Assembly (NCBI GenBank): GCA_026129685.1
Contig: JAHCHO010000005.1
Span: 62,001 to 126,000, forward strand
Reading direction: 5' to 3'
DNA length: 64,000 nucleotides
Source of the DNA: Fimbriimonadaceae bacterium
GTDB lineage: Bacteria > Armatimonadota > Fimbriimonadia > Fimbriimonadales > Fimbriimonadaceae
In this document: one piece after another, positions 33,015 through 40,380 of the stretch
Position numbering within the stretch: the first letter of the stretch is position 1
Layout: every line of letters begins with the position of its first letter
The notes under the pieces: generated by a model
The model's database searches: none
Told to the model about the DNA's origin: nothing
What the model saw: only the letters and a program-made list of their open reading frames with translations
Translations under genes and position numbers: made by a program

Positions 33015-33298
33015 TCTTGGACCTCCTTGCGGGGCTCCGTCCCGAAGATGTCAAGGAGCGACCGCACGATGTCCTGGAACACGGTCGTGTTCAGCTTGTA
33101 CACGATCTGCTGCCCCTTGCGGGTCCCCTCGATCAGGTCGGCGTCCTTCAGGATGCGGAAGTGGTGGGACATGGAGGGGGCGGTGATCTGGAACTTGGCG
33201 GCCAGATCGCCCGCCGTCATGTCCCCCGTGGACAGCATCCGAAGAATCTCCCGACGGGTCGGGTCGGAGAGGGCGCGGAACATCTCGTTGGTCGCCAT
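33011..33298 (-). CDS. ArsR/SdpR family repressor
   Basis: 95 residues forming a single winged helix: LSDPTRREILRMLSTGDMTA, then LAAKFQITAPSMSHHFRIL as recognition helix, LIEGTRKGQQIVYKLN as wing. No metal-binding Cys pair, consistent with SdpR-type autorepressors rather than arsenic sensors. It heads the two-gene operon with the SdpI-like protein and probably represses its own promoter in the 33299-33436 interval, which it shares with the divergent OPT-like gene. Confidence 0.92.
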   Translation of the reverse strand: MATNEMFRALSDPTRREILRMLSTGDMTAGDLAAKFQITAPSMSHHFRILKDADLIEGTRKGQQIVYKLNTTVFQDIVRSLLDIFGTEPRKEVQE

Positions 33299-33322
33299 TG
33301 GCTTCTTCGGGTCGGCGTCTCG

Positions 33323-33346
33323 TTAGAGATTTCGACGGTGTTCTAA
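33323..33346 (-). promoter_or_regulatory. short inverted repeat upstream of the ArsR/SdpI operon (possible operator)
   Basis: TTAGA at 33323-33327 and TCTAA at 33342-33346 form a 5-bp palindrome with 14 bases between, located 25-48 bp upstream of the repressor's start. Arms are short, so support is limited to position and symmetry. Confidence 0.3.
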
Positions 33347-33436
33347 GTATACGGTACGGGACGAAGCGGCGGGGTCTTTGGTCGGATCGGCGAAGGGGGA
33401 AGGAACCCGCGACCCGGCGGCGAAAAGGGACGACAC

Positions 33437-35410
33437 GTGGCCGTTGCCGACGCGCTCAAGCCCGACTCCTCCCCGCCGGAACCTCAGAAGTTCGAAGAGG
33501 GCTTCACCGTAAGGACGGCGATCGGCGCGTTGTTCATCGCCCTCTTCATGCTCCCGGGCGGGATGTACCTGGGTCTCGTGGCGGGCCAGGGCGTCGGCGA
33601 AGCGGCGGAGTGGGTCACGATCGTGCTGTTCGCCGAAGTGGCGCGGCGCAGTTTCGCGCCGTTGCGCAGGCAGGAGATCTACATCCTGTTCTACTTGGCG
33701 GCGGCGCTCACCTCGGTCGTGAACGTGGAGAGGGGCTTGGGGGGCGGGCCGTTCTCGAACCTCGTCTGGAACGCCTACTTCATCAACTCGCCGTCGTCGC
33801 AACCGATCGTGAACCAGATTCCGATGTGGGCGGTGCCGAGACCGGGGAGCATGGCGGTGTTGCATCGGGAGCTTTGGCACCCGGACTGGTTGCGCCCGAT
33901 CCTGCTTCTCGTGTTGGGGGACTTCTGCGGACGGCTCAGTTGGATGGGGCTGGGTTACGCGCTGTTCCGGACGACGAGCGACGTCGAGCGGCTGCCTTTT
34001 CCTTACGCGCCGGTCGCGGCGAGCGGCGCGACGGCCCTGGCGGAGGCGGGGACGGAAAGTTGGCGCTGGAGCATGTTCTCGACGGGCGCGGTCATCGGGA
34101 TGCTGTTCGGGGTGGTGTACATCGGGGTGCCCGTCATCACGGGCACGATCTTCGGGGAGTCGTTCCAGATCTTCCCGATCCCGTTCGCGGACTACACGAC
34201 GGGGGTGGAGAACTTGTTGCCGGCGGCGATCGTGGGCGTCAGTTTCAGCTTGGGGAACGTGCTGACCGGCTTCGTGCTGCCGTTCCACATCGTGGTCGGG
34301 GCGGCGGTGGCGTCGGTGCTGGGGATGGTGCTGATCAACCCGGTGCTGTACCACGCGGGGCTCCTGCCGAACTACCGGTTCGGGTCGTCGGCGTTCATGA
34401 CGAAGCTGACGGTGGACATGGACTTCTGGCTGTCGGTCGGCATCGGGATGAACCTGGCGATCGCGATCCTTGGGATCGTGCTGGTGCTGAAGGCGGTGGC
34501 CCAGGCCAAGCGGCATCGAGAAGAGAAGCGGTACAGCCTTGCCCCGCCGCCCGGGCGCGGCGACGTGCCGATCTGGGCGGCGATCTCGGCGTGGGCGTTC
34601 GCGACGATCGTGCTCATCGTGGTCAGCCACCTGCTGATCCCCGACTTTCCGCTTTGGATCATGATCTTCTTCGGGTTGGTCTGGAGCCCGTTGAACAGCT
34701 ACATCTCGGCGCGCATGATGGGTCTGACCGGTCGCGGCATCTCCTTCCCGTACCTCAAGGAGGCGAGTGTGGTGGCGTCGGGTTACCAGAAGATCGACGT
34801 CTGGTACGCCCCGATCCCGCTGGCGGACCACGGTTGGGCGGCGCAACGTTTTCGCGAGGTCGAACTGACGGGGACGCGGTTCACGTCCGTACTGAAGGCG
34901 GAAGCGTTCATGTTCCCGCTGGTGATGGTGGCGAGTTTCGCGTTCTGGTCCTTCTTCTGGAACTCGAACCCGGTGCCGAGCGGCCAGTTCCCCTACGCCC
35001 AGCGGTTCTGGCCGGTGCAGGCGACGATGCAGTCGGTCATCCAGCAGATCAACGTGCCCAGGGTGGGCGGCGACGTGGGTTGGTTCGCGAAGGCGCTCAA
35101 GCCGGACCTGATCGGCTACGGCACGCTGGGGGGCCTCGCGATCTACGGAATATTCTCGGTGCTGAAATTGCCGCTGCTCTTTTTCTACGGGTTCGCGGGA
35201 GGGCTGGGCCTCTATCCGGCGAACACGATCCCACAATTGCTGGGGGCCATCCTGGGTCGGCGCTATTTCGCCCGTCGTTACGGCGAGGAGCAGTGGGGCC
35301 GGTACGCTCCCGTGTTGCTGGCGGGCTTCAGTTGCGGCACGGGCCTAGTGGCGATGACGGCGATCGCGTTGGCGCTGGTCGCGCGGGCGGTCGCGCAGTT
35401 GCCGTACTAG
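33437..35410 (+). CDS. large polytopic membrane protein, OPT/DUF6785-like
   Basis: 657 residues with at least 12 hydrophobic segments. The start FTVRTAIGALFIALFMLPGG, the internal LLLVLGDFCGRLSWMGLGY, IFPIPFADYTTGVENLLPAA and the later SGYQKIDVWYAPIPLADHG fit proteins annotated as OPT-like or DUF6785 transporters, common in Armatimonadota and Planctomycetota. OPT members carry oligopeptides or metal-siderophores; the substrate here is unknown. GTG 33437 is chosen; GGGA lies seven bases upstream. It precedes galT, with a small hairpin between. Confidence 0.65.
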   Translation: MAVADALKPDSSPPEPQKFEEGFTVRTAIGALFIALFMLPGGMYLGLVAGQGVGEAAEWVTIVLFAEVARRSFAPLRRQEIYILFYLAAALTSVVNVERGLGGGPFSNLVWNAYFINSPSSQPIVNQIPMWAVPRPGSMAVLHRELWHPDWLRPILLLVLGDFCGRLSWMGLGYALFRTTSDVERLPFPYAPVAASGATALAEAGTESWRWSMFSTGAVIGMLFGVVYIGVPVITGTIFGESFQIFPIPFADYTTGVENLLPAAIVGVSFSLGNVLTGFVLPFHIVVGAAVASVLGMVLINPVLYHAGLLPNYRFGSSAFMTKLTVDMDFWLSVGIGMNLAIAILGIVLVLKAVAQAKRHREEKRYSLAPPPGRGDVPIWAAISAWAFATIVLIVVSHLLIPDFPLWIMIFFGLVWSPLNSYISARMMGLTGRGISFPYLKEASVVASGYQKIDVWYAPIPLADHGWAAQRFREVELTGTRFTSVLKAEAFMFPLVMVASFAFWSFFWNSNPVPSGQFPYAQRFWPVQATMQSVIQQINVPRVGGDVGWFAKALKPDLIGYGTLGGLAIYGIFSVLKLPLLFFYGFAGGLGLYPANTIPQLLGAILGRRYFARRYGEEQWGRYAPVLLAGFSCGTGLVAMTAIALALVARAVAQLPY

Positions 35411-35431
35411 AGGGGGAGGGGAGGAAGCGGT

Positions 35432-35448
35432 CGGCGGTTAGGCCGCCG
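35432..35448 (+). terminator. weak hairpin after the OPT-like gene
   Basis: CGGCGG/CCGCCG stem of 6 bp with a 5-nt loop, 21 bp after the stop codon. There is no T-tract, so termination is uncertain. Confidence 0.25.
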
Positions 35449-35513
35449 TACCCCATGCTCATCGTCTTCGTTCCCGCCTCAGCGCCACGGCTCAGAGCTA
35501 AACTCGGGGGCGG

Positions 35514-36515
35514 ATGTCGGAACTGCGCTACCATCCGTTTCTCGACGAGTGGGTGATCACCGCGACCCATCGTCAGGATCGCACCTTCCTTCCCCCCGAC
35601 GACTATTGCCCCCTGTGTCCGACGAAGCCGGACGGCTTTCCGACGGAGATTCCCTTCGAAAGCTACGACATCGTGGTGTTCGAGAACAAGTTCCCCTCGC
35701 TGAAGCCCGTGCCGGACGCACCGGTGGTCGAGGGGTCGGCGCTTTGCCCGGTCCGCCCAAGCCGCGGGGTTTGCGAGGTGGTGTGCTACTCCGACGCGCA
35801 CGACTCGACGTTCGCGCGGATGCCGTTTTCCCAAGTTCGGAAGCTGACCCGGGTGTGGCGTGACCGGTACGCGGCGCTCAGCGCCCTCCCCGAGATCGAG
35901 TACGTGTTCGTCTTCGAGAACAAGGGCAAGGAGATCGGCGTGACCCTCGACCACCCACATGGTCAGATCTACGCGTACCCGTTCATCCCGCCGACGGTGC
36001 GCACCGAGCTGGAAAGCGAGCGGCGGCACTTCGAGCGAGCGGGCAATCCGTTGCTCCTCGACTGGTTGGCCCAAGAAGCGAACGACGTTGGGGACGACGG
36101 TCGGCCCAAGCGGGTGTTCTGGGAGAACGAGACCTTTGCGGCGGTCGTGCCGTTCTTCGCGCGCTACCCGTACGAAACCTACGTCGCGCCGAAGCGCCAC
36201 CTCGCCTCGCTCGCCGAGATGGGTCCGAGGGAGTTGGACGATCTGGCGGAGGCGCTGCTGGTGGTGGCGCGGAAGTTCGACCTGCTCTTCGGCTTCTCGT
36301 TGCCCTACATCATGGTGATGCACCAGGAGCCGGCGGTTCCGGGGTACGAGTTCACGTGCTTTCACGTCGAGTTTTATCCGCCGTACCGGACGGCGCGGAA
36401 GCTGAAGTACCTGGCGGGGAGCGAGGCCGGGGCGGGCGCGTTCATCAACGACACCCTCCCCGAACTCACGGCACGGGCGCTTCGGGAACTCGAAGTCCTC
36501 GACGTCCGATCCTGA
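35514..36515 (+). CDS. galT: galactose-1-phosphate uridylyltransferase
   Basis: 333 residues with the HIT-superfamily active site LDHPHGQIYAYP at about 145-156 (HPH, the second His being the nucleophile) and a zinc-type CPLC pair near residue 32. The N-terminal LRYHPFLDEWVITATHRQDR (residues 4-23) and C-terminal FHVEFYPPYRTARKLKYLAG are family blocks. It exchanges UMP between UDP-glucose and galactose-1-P in the Leloir pathway. No galK or galE adjoins it. TAAACT lies nine bases before the ATG. A GH110-like galactosidase is encoded elsewhere in the window (5880-7721). Confidence 0.93.
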   Translation: MSELRYHPFLDEWVITATHRQDRTFLPPDDYCPLCPTKPDGFPTEIPFESYDIVVFENKFPSLKPVPDAPVVEGSALCPVRPSRGVCEVVCYSDAHDSTFARMPFSQVRKLTRVWRDRYAALSALPEIEYVFVFENKGKEIGVTLDHPHGQIYAYPFIPPTVRTELESERRHFERAGNPLLLDWLAQEANDVGDDGRPKRVFWENETFAAVVPFFARYPYETYVAPKRHLASLAEMGPRELDDLAEALLVVARKFDLLFGFSLPYIMVMHQEPAVPGYEFTCFHVEFYPPYRTARKLKYLAGSEAGAGAFINDTLPELTARALRELEVLDVRS

Positions 36516-36519
36516 TGGG

Positions 36520-37170
36520 TCAGCCGTGGGTCACGTCGCCCGATCCGGCGATCGCTTTCGTCAGCTTGGGCGATCCCTTGTAGCGGACCGAACCGCTTCC
36601 GGCGATCGAGACGTCCAGCGTGCTCTCCGCGCGGACCTCGACGTCGCCCGAACCGGAGATCGACGCGCGGCCCTTCTTGGCGACGAGACCGTACCCGTGG
36701 ACGGAGCCGGAGCCGACGATGGACGCGTCGAAAGCGTCGGCGCGGCCCTCGACCTTCGCGTCGCCCGATCCGCTGATCACGACGGAGAATGTGGGAGACG
36801 CGATCCCCTTGACCACGGCGGAGCCGGAACCGGTGATGGAGAGGCCGTCGAGGTGGGGCACCGTCACGATCGCCTTGACGCCGCGATGGGTGGTGTAGGA
36901 ACCCTCCGTCTTGATGACGAGGCGTCCGTGCTCCACGACGGTTTTAACCAGGGGGAGGATGTTGTCGTCGGCGACGACCTGGACGGAGAGGGTCTTACCC
37001 GCGACGACGTCGAGGTCGCAGGCGCCGGCGACCTCGATGCGGCGGAAGTCCGCGGTCTTGCGGGTTTCCGACTTGACCTTGCCGGAGCCGCGAACCTGAG
37101 CGATCACCGACGAGCAACCGACGAGAAGGGCGGCGACGCCCAAGGACAGGAACAGCCATGCGTTCTTCAT
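36520..37170 (-). CDS. DUF2807 (head GIN) beta-solenoid lipoprotein
   Basis: 216 residues beginning with a lipoprotein signal (MKNAWLFLSLGVAALLVGC; lipobox LVGC). The mature part has FRRIEVAGACDLDVVAGK, VVADDNILPLVKTVV, then repeated GSGS/GSGD turns (TGSGSAVVKG, SGSGDAKVEG, VGSGSVHGYG, SGSGDVEVRA, AGSGSVRYKG), a regular beta-solenoid of the DUF2807 family. Function unknown, cell-surface location expected. Its stop lies 4 bp from the convergent galT stop. The leader region is shared with the divergently oriented tRNA gene. Confidence 0.88.
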   Translation of the reverse strand: MKNAWLFLSLGVAALLVGCSSVIAQVRGSGKVKSETRKTADFRRIEVAGACDLDVVAGKTLSVQVVADDNILPLVKTVVEHGRLVIKTEGSYTTHRGVKAIVTVPHLDGLSITGSGSAVVKGIASPTFSVVISGSGDAKVEGRADAFDASIVGSGSVHGYGLVAKKGRASISGSGDVEVRAESTLDVSIAGSGSVRYKGSPKLTKAIAGSGDVTHG

Positions 37171-37294
37171 CTGCGAACCTTCGGAAACAGGATACGAAGG
37201 AGCCGGTCGGCGAGGGTTCCAAGGTCCCATCGGTCTTGCCGCAGGGGGAGACGATCGGGAAGGCGCGGGGCGTCTAGTACAATGCGATTCGCCC

Positions 37295-37370
37295 GCCCCC
37301 GTAGCTCAGCGGATAGAGCAACCGCCTTCTAAGCGGTTGGTCGTGGGTTCGATTCCCGCCGGGGGCGCCA
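37295..37370 (+). tRNA. tRNA-Arg (anticodon UCU)
   Basis: 76 nt folding into a full cloverleaf: acceptor stem GCCCCCG/CGGGGGC, D arm GCTC...GAGC, anticodon arm ACCGC-CTTCTAA-GCGGT with anticodon TCT at 37328-37330, variable loop, T arm GTGGG-TTCGATT-CCCGC, discriminator G and an encoded CCA (37368-37370). It reads AGA codons. A TACAAT hexamer at 37278-37283 is a plausible -10. The 16-bp repeat linked to the segment downstream begins within the terminal CCA. Confidence 0.97.
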
Positions 37371-37384
37371 CCCCTTTTCTGCAA
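37369..37384 (+). repeat. left copy of a 16-bp direct repeat at the tRNA-Arg 3' end (att-like)
   Basis: CACCCCTTTTCTGCAA, identical to 38364-38379. The first two bases are the CA of the tRNA's encoded CCA, a position where many site-specific integrases recombine. Confidence 0.75.
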
Positions 37385-37626
37385 GGAGACCAGCCCTTTG
37401 AACCATGGACACCAAATCGAATCAGGCATCCACGCTCTGCGAGACTCTGCTGTGGTAACCGCGATCATGCTCGTTGAGCTGATGATGATAGGCCGCCGCC
37501 AGCCTACCGTATACGTTGCCGCGGCTCTGGACGACCTTTGAGGACTGGATCTAGGAGTTTCGAGGGGTCGCCAGCCTCATCGAGTCGTGCTTCGGGTTCT
37601 TCGTCGAACTGGACGAAGCTGTTGGT

Positions 37627-37669
37627 GGAATGCTGGTTGTCTCTCTCCCTCGTTAGGCGCCAGCATTCC
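37627..37669. terminator. perfect 10-bp inverted repeat downstream of the gene at 37687-38292
   Basis: GGAATGCTGG (37627-37636) and CCAGCATTCC (37660-37669) with a 23-nt loop. It begins 18 bp past the stop of the minus-strand gene, so it may terminate that transcript, although no T-tract follows; a recombination or protein site is an alternative. Confidence 0.4.
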
Positions 37670-37686
37670 CAGCCTGTCCCACCATA

Positions 37687-38292
37687 CTATGGTGTGTCTG
37701 TCTTCTCGACCCGAACCTCCCCCCCGACAACGAGGCTCACGCCGCCTGGCGTGAGCCAGGTGGCGTCCCCATTACGGGTCCTTCTGGACGCTCCGAGCTT
37801 GGCTTCTGCATCGCGAAGTACATCGGACACGGCTTGTGGATCACGCAAGCTCAGATAAATGACCTCCACGGTTGGGGAAGAAGACGGCGACAGTGTGACC
37901 GTGACAGTCTTGAAGGGGCCGTCTGACTGATCAAACCAGACGTACTTGCCGCCCTCGGATCGGGTACCCAAGCGTAGCTTCTTGACATCATCGTAGGACA
38001 TCCCGATTCTGAGGTCACCGATGGCTCGCGGGTAGGGATCGCCGGGACGAAAAACGTCTCGATATTTGGTGGGGCCCGGAGTCCGAATCAGCGCCTCGGC
38101 TGGTGGCGGCGTTGGGCTCGCCCCCCAGGAATCGGACTGTCCTCCAGCTTCGGCCTCCGGCGTTGCTTCCCCCTTGGCACACTGGGGAGAAACGGCCGTG
38201 ATGAGGGCAGCGGCCACCACGCCGGCAGCGGTGATGAGGGCAACCAGGACCTGAGTTTGCATGCCGCCCTGCTTCTGGCCGCCTTTGCCCAT
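37687..38292 (-). CDS. membrane-anchored protein of unknown function inside the tRNA-linked segment
   Basis: 201 residues from ATG 38292. After a short Gly/Lys/Gln-rich tip there is one membrane helix (TQVLVALITAAGVVAAALIT), a Pro/Ala/Glu-rich linker, and a C-terminal domain starting IGDLRIGMSYDDVKKLRLG, a SmpA/OmlA-like opening, with YVWFDQSDGPFKTVTVTLS and a final LVVGGEVRVEK. The start is well supported: consensus TATAAT (38299-38304) lies exactly six bases upstream and TTGCCC 17 bp before that. Base composition is lower in GC than the flanks, suggesting transfer. Function unknown. Confidence 0.75.
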   Translation of the reverse strand: MGKGGQKQGGMQTQVLVALITAAGVVAAALITAVSPQCAKGEATPEAEAGGQSDSWGASPTPPPAEALIRTPGPTKYRDVFRPGDPYPRAIGDLRIGMSYDDVKKLRLGTRSEGGKYVWFDQSDGPFKTVTVTLSPSSSPTVEVIYLSLRDPQAVSDVLRDAEAKLGASRRTRNGDATWLTPGGVSLVVGGEVRVEKTDTP

Positions 38293-38298
38293 GCCAGG

Positions 38299-38327
38299 AT
38301 TATACGCCCCTCCCGCACCAAGGGCAA
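38299..38327 (-). promoter_or_regulatory. consensus promoter (TTGCCC-17-TATAAT) for a leaderless transcript
   Basis: Minus-strand -35 TTGCCC (38322-38327), 17-bp spacer, -10 TATAAT (38299-38304), then six bases to ATG 38292. Transcription should begin at or within a base or two of the start codon, with no room for a ribosome-binding site. Confidence 0.8.
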
Positions 38328-38363
38328 ACGAGCCGTTCGTGGGCGGCTGTTCCGGCTGACAGT

Positions 38364-38379
38364 CACCCCTTTTCTGCAA
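38364..38379 (+). repeat. right copy of the 16-bp direct repeat
   Basis: CACCCCTTTTCTGCAA, identical to 37369-37384, about 995 bp away. Chance occurrence at this spacing is negligible. Confidence 0.75.
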
Positions 38380-38476
38380 CAAAGTTCAACCACCGGACAG
38401 GCGAATACGTCGAATCCGTTGTATGATGGAGGGTCGAAGGCCTGTCGTCAGGCCACGTCCCTCGAGGAATCCGTAC

Positions 38477-39379
38477 ATGGGCACGCACAATCATCGAACG
38501 CGCAAAGCGTTCACCCTGATCGAACTGCTCGTCGTCATCGCGATCATCGCGATTTTGGCGGCGATTCTCTTCCCCGTCTTCGCGCAGGCCAAGCAGGCCG
38601 CGAAGAAGACCGCCGACCTTTCGAACATCAAGCAGACCATGTTGGGCGTGCTGATGTACAACAACGACTACGACGACCAGTTCGTCATGCTCCGCAACAG
38701 CGCCCCGCGTTGGGGCTGCAACGGCGCGGCGATCGTGAACTGCGAGCAGGTGAACAGCGGCCACAACATGACCGCGCCGTACATCAAGAGCCGTGACATC
38801 TGGGCTTCGCCGCAGGACGGCCTGCAGCGGAACGACTGCCCCGACGTGGGTCCGAACACTCCGGGCGGCACCGTCAGCTACGTGTACACGCGCTACCATC
38901 CGAACCACCTGACGAACGCGTCCTTCCGCGGCTCCTTCGGCGTGGCGGGTTGGGACAGCACCCCGGCGGCGGGCGGCTTCAACGCCAACTGGAACAACTC
39001 GCTGAACGGTTCCGCGCTCGGTGCGCCCGCTTCGACGATCTTCCTGCACCCGCTGTACTGCACCTGGACGTACTGGAACGGCCTGATGCAGCACCGCAAC
39101 GACACCCGCTGGGTGATCTTCAACGCGGCGCAGATGGGCACGACCCTCGCCATTAGCGAGTACCCGGTCGTGGACAGCTACGCGGGCGCGTGGTGCGGAC
39201 CGGGCGACGCGATGTCGGTCGGCGCCTACAACGGCACCGTCAACTACGGGTTCGTGGACGGTCACGCGAAGGGCATGAAGCGCGCGCAGGTCGCCGACAT
39301 CCAGTGGGCGACGGACATGGCGGGCGCGGAAGCGAACAACAAGCGCAACCTAATGCACTACGACGAGCGGTATCACTAA
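38477..39379 (+). CDS. type IV prepilin-like/pseudopilin protein with H-X9-DG-type C-terminus
   Basis: 300 residues. The class III signal is HRTRKA followed by [20 protein letters not shown] and the amphipathic [14 protein letters not shown] helix; prepilin peptidase should cut before the Phe. The residue at -1 is Ala rather than the usual Gly. The globular part has Cys residues (WGCNG, NCEQV, RNDCPD, LYCTW, AWCGP) and the ending NYGFVDGHAKGM typical of DUF1559/H-X9-DG prepilin-like proteins. GAGGA at 38463-38467 supports ATG 38477, and TATGAT at 38422-38427 is a likely -10. It is co-transcribed with the next small gene and followed by a terminator. Confidence 0.92.
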   Translation: MGTHNHRTRKAFTLIELLVVIAIIAILAAILFPVFAQAKQAAKKTADLSNIKQTMLGVLMYNNDYDDQFVMLRNSAPRWGCNGAAIVNCEQVNSGHNMTAPYIKSRDIWASPQDGLQRNDCPDVGPNTPGGTVSYVYTRYHPNHLTNASFRGSFGVAGWDSTPAAGGFNANWNNSLNGSALGAPASTIFLHPLYCTWTYWNGLMQHRNDTRWVIFNAAQMGTTLAISEYPVVDSYAGAWCGPGDAMSVGAYNGTVNYGFVDGHAKGMKRAQVADIQWATDMAGAEANNKRNLMHYDERYH

Positions 39380-39382
39380 GGC

Positions 39383-39619
39383 ATGAACGAGACCGCGAAG
39401 AAAGCCCTCTTGATCGCGATCGCCGTGGCGGCGGTCGCGGTGGCGGTGGTGGTCGGATACCGGACCTTGACGGCGGATCAGATTCGTCCGGGCCTGAACA
39501 ACGACCTGCCTCCCGGCTCGAAGACGGGCAAGCAGCGCGAGATGGAAGCCATGCGGGGCGGTGGCGGCGGCGCGAAAGAGGAGAAGGACCTCGGCGGCGA
39601 CGCGGCGGCCGGCGGCTAG
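39383..39619 (+). CDS. small single-pass membrane protein, 78 aa, pilin-operon partner
   Basis: Begins 3 bp after the prepilin stop. Residues 8-25 form one membrane helix (ALLIAIAVAAVAVAVVVG), followed by TLTADQIRPGLNNDLPPG and a Gly/Lys/Glu-rich tail. No family is recognised. The position between the prepilin and the terminator at 39641-39679 indicates a bicistronic unit; an accessory or membrane-anchoring role is inference. Confidence 0.72.
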   Translation: MNETAKKALLIAIAVAAVAVAVVVGYRTLTADQIRPGLNNDLPPGSKTGKQREMEAMRGGGGGAKEEKDLGGDAAAGG

Positions 39620-39640
39620 TTTCGGTTCGCGTCTGGTAAG

Positions 39641-39679
39641 AGCCGACTTCGGCGCTTCGGCGTCGTGGTCGGCTTTTTT
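39641..39679 (+). terminator. rho-independent terminator of the prepilin operon
   Basis: Stem AGCCGAC (39641-39647) / GTCGGCT (39668-39674), with a further GC-rich hairpin possible in the loop, followed by six T (39674-39679). Confidence 0.85.
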
Positions 39680-39691
39680 CATGCCGGGGCG

Positions 39692-39988
39692 TCAGTCGCC
39701 GCCCGTGAACGTCCGGACGACGAGCACGACCGCGTACACCAAGGCCGGACCCAAGATTGCGCCAAGGAAGAGAACGGCGACGAGGTTCCAGACCCGGGAG
39801 TTGACGAAGAAGCCGGTGGGGCCGAGGTAGATGGAGCCGAAGGAACCGGGAGTCTGGTGCACGTTCGACTCGAAGGGGCGGTCGCGGTAGCACTCCGGGC
39901 ACGCGTCCTGGTTCGTCACGGTGCCGCAACCGGGGCAAATCCACGGGGTACCGATGGGTTCGGGCTCGTTCTCGGGAGCGGAACTCAC
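39692..39988 (-). CDS. zinc-ribbon plus membrane helix protein, paralogue A
   Basis: 98 residues from GTG 39988 (MSSAPENEPEPIG). A zinc ribbon ICPGCGTVTNQDACPECYRD (Cx2C...Cx2C) is followed by SNVHQTPGSFGSIYLGPTGF and one long hydrophobic helix (LVAVLFLGAILGPALVYAVV) ending in a short polar tail. GTG 39988 is chosen over an in-frame TTG at 40003 because TATGAT (39995-40000, minus) lies six bases before the GTG. Homologous along its length to the tandem neighbour at 40042-40332. Function unknown; a membrane-tethered metal-binding adaptor is the structural reading. Confidence 0.75.
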   Translation of the reverse strand: MSSAPENEPEPIGTPWICPGCGTVTNQDACPECYRDRPFESNVHQTPGSFGSIYLGPTGFFVNSRVWNLVAVLFLGAILGPALVYAVVLVVRTFTGGD

Positions 39989-40006
39989 GCTTCCATCATA
40001 CAACTC
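39967..40006. repeat. 40-bp repeat, copy 1 (promoter and first codons of paralogue A)
   Basis: Forty bases identical to 40311-40350. The copy covers the -10-like TATGAT, the GTG start and the first six or so codons on the minus strand. The conservation stops abruptly inside the coding sequence. Confidence 0.9.
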
Positions 40007-40041
40007 GTCGAGGGTGCTGAGCGGGTCGTCCGGACGAGATG

Positions 40042-40332
40042 CTACCGGCCGAGCAGGAACCGGACGAGAAGCACCAACCCAATAACTACGCTAGGCACGA
40101 AGACGATGCCCAGGAAGACCAGGGGATTGTACATCGGCCGCCCGCTCGCTCTCGGAACCATCGGACCGCCGACGATTCCCAGGTAGGAACCCGGGTTCTC
40201 GAACTGCCCGAAGTCGGGAGGTCGCTCCCTCAAACACTCGGTGCAGTGGGAGCGGTTCGTGGCCGTCCCGCAGTCCGGGCAAACCCAGGGCTCGCCGGTG
40301 GGCTCGGGCGCGTTCTCGGGAGCGGAACTCAC
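40042..40332 (-). CDS. zinc-ribbon plus membrane helix protein, paralogue B
   Basis: 96 residues from GTG 40332 (MSSAPENAPEPTG). The zinc ribbon is VCPDCGTATNRSHCTECLRE, followed by FENPGSYLGIVGGPM and a C-terminal helix (LVFLGIVFVPSVVIGLVLLV). TATGAT lies six bases before the GTG, identical to paralogue A. The ribbon cysteines and overall layout are kept while the linker has diverged, so the duplication is not brand new although the promoter/start block is identical. Function unknown. Confidence 0.75.
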   Translation of the reverse strand: MSSAPENAPEPTGEPWVCPDCGTATNRSHCTECLRERPPDFGQFENPGSYLGIVGGPMVPRASGRPMYNPLVFLGIVFVPSVVIGLVLLVRFLLGR

Positions 40333-40350
40333 GCTTCCATCATACAACTC
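40311..40350. repeat. 40-bp repeat, copy 2 (promoter and first codons of paralogue B)
   Basis: Identical to 39967-40006, 344 bp apart. It includes the candidate -10 TATGAT at 40339-40344 (minus strand). Confidence 0.9.
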
Positions 40351-40380
40351 CTATCGGACCGATCGGTCGGATCAGGCGGA

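Larger units (their letters stand above)
37369..38379. mobile_element. candidate ~1-kb tRNA-linked insertion bounded by 16-bp direct repeats
   Basis: The segment between the two repeats is visibly less GC-rich than its surroundings and carries a single gene (37687-38292, minus). The first ~300 bp after the tRNA (37385-37686) contain no gene; I see only a perfect 10-bp inverted repeat there and scattered short open frames. No integrase, transposase or replication gene is present, so if this is an integrated element it is a cargo-only or decayed one. The combination of tRNA 3'-end position, exact direct repeat and altered composition is the evidence; mobility itself is inference. Confidence 0.5.

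Noticed and set aside
37369-38379. Insertion sequence or integrase-carrying island
   Set aside because: No transposase or recombinase frame exists inside, and the ends are direct, not inverted, repeats; kept only as a candidate tRNA-linked segment.
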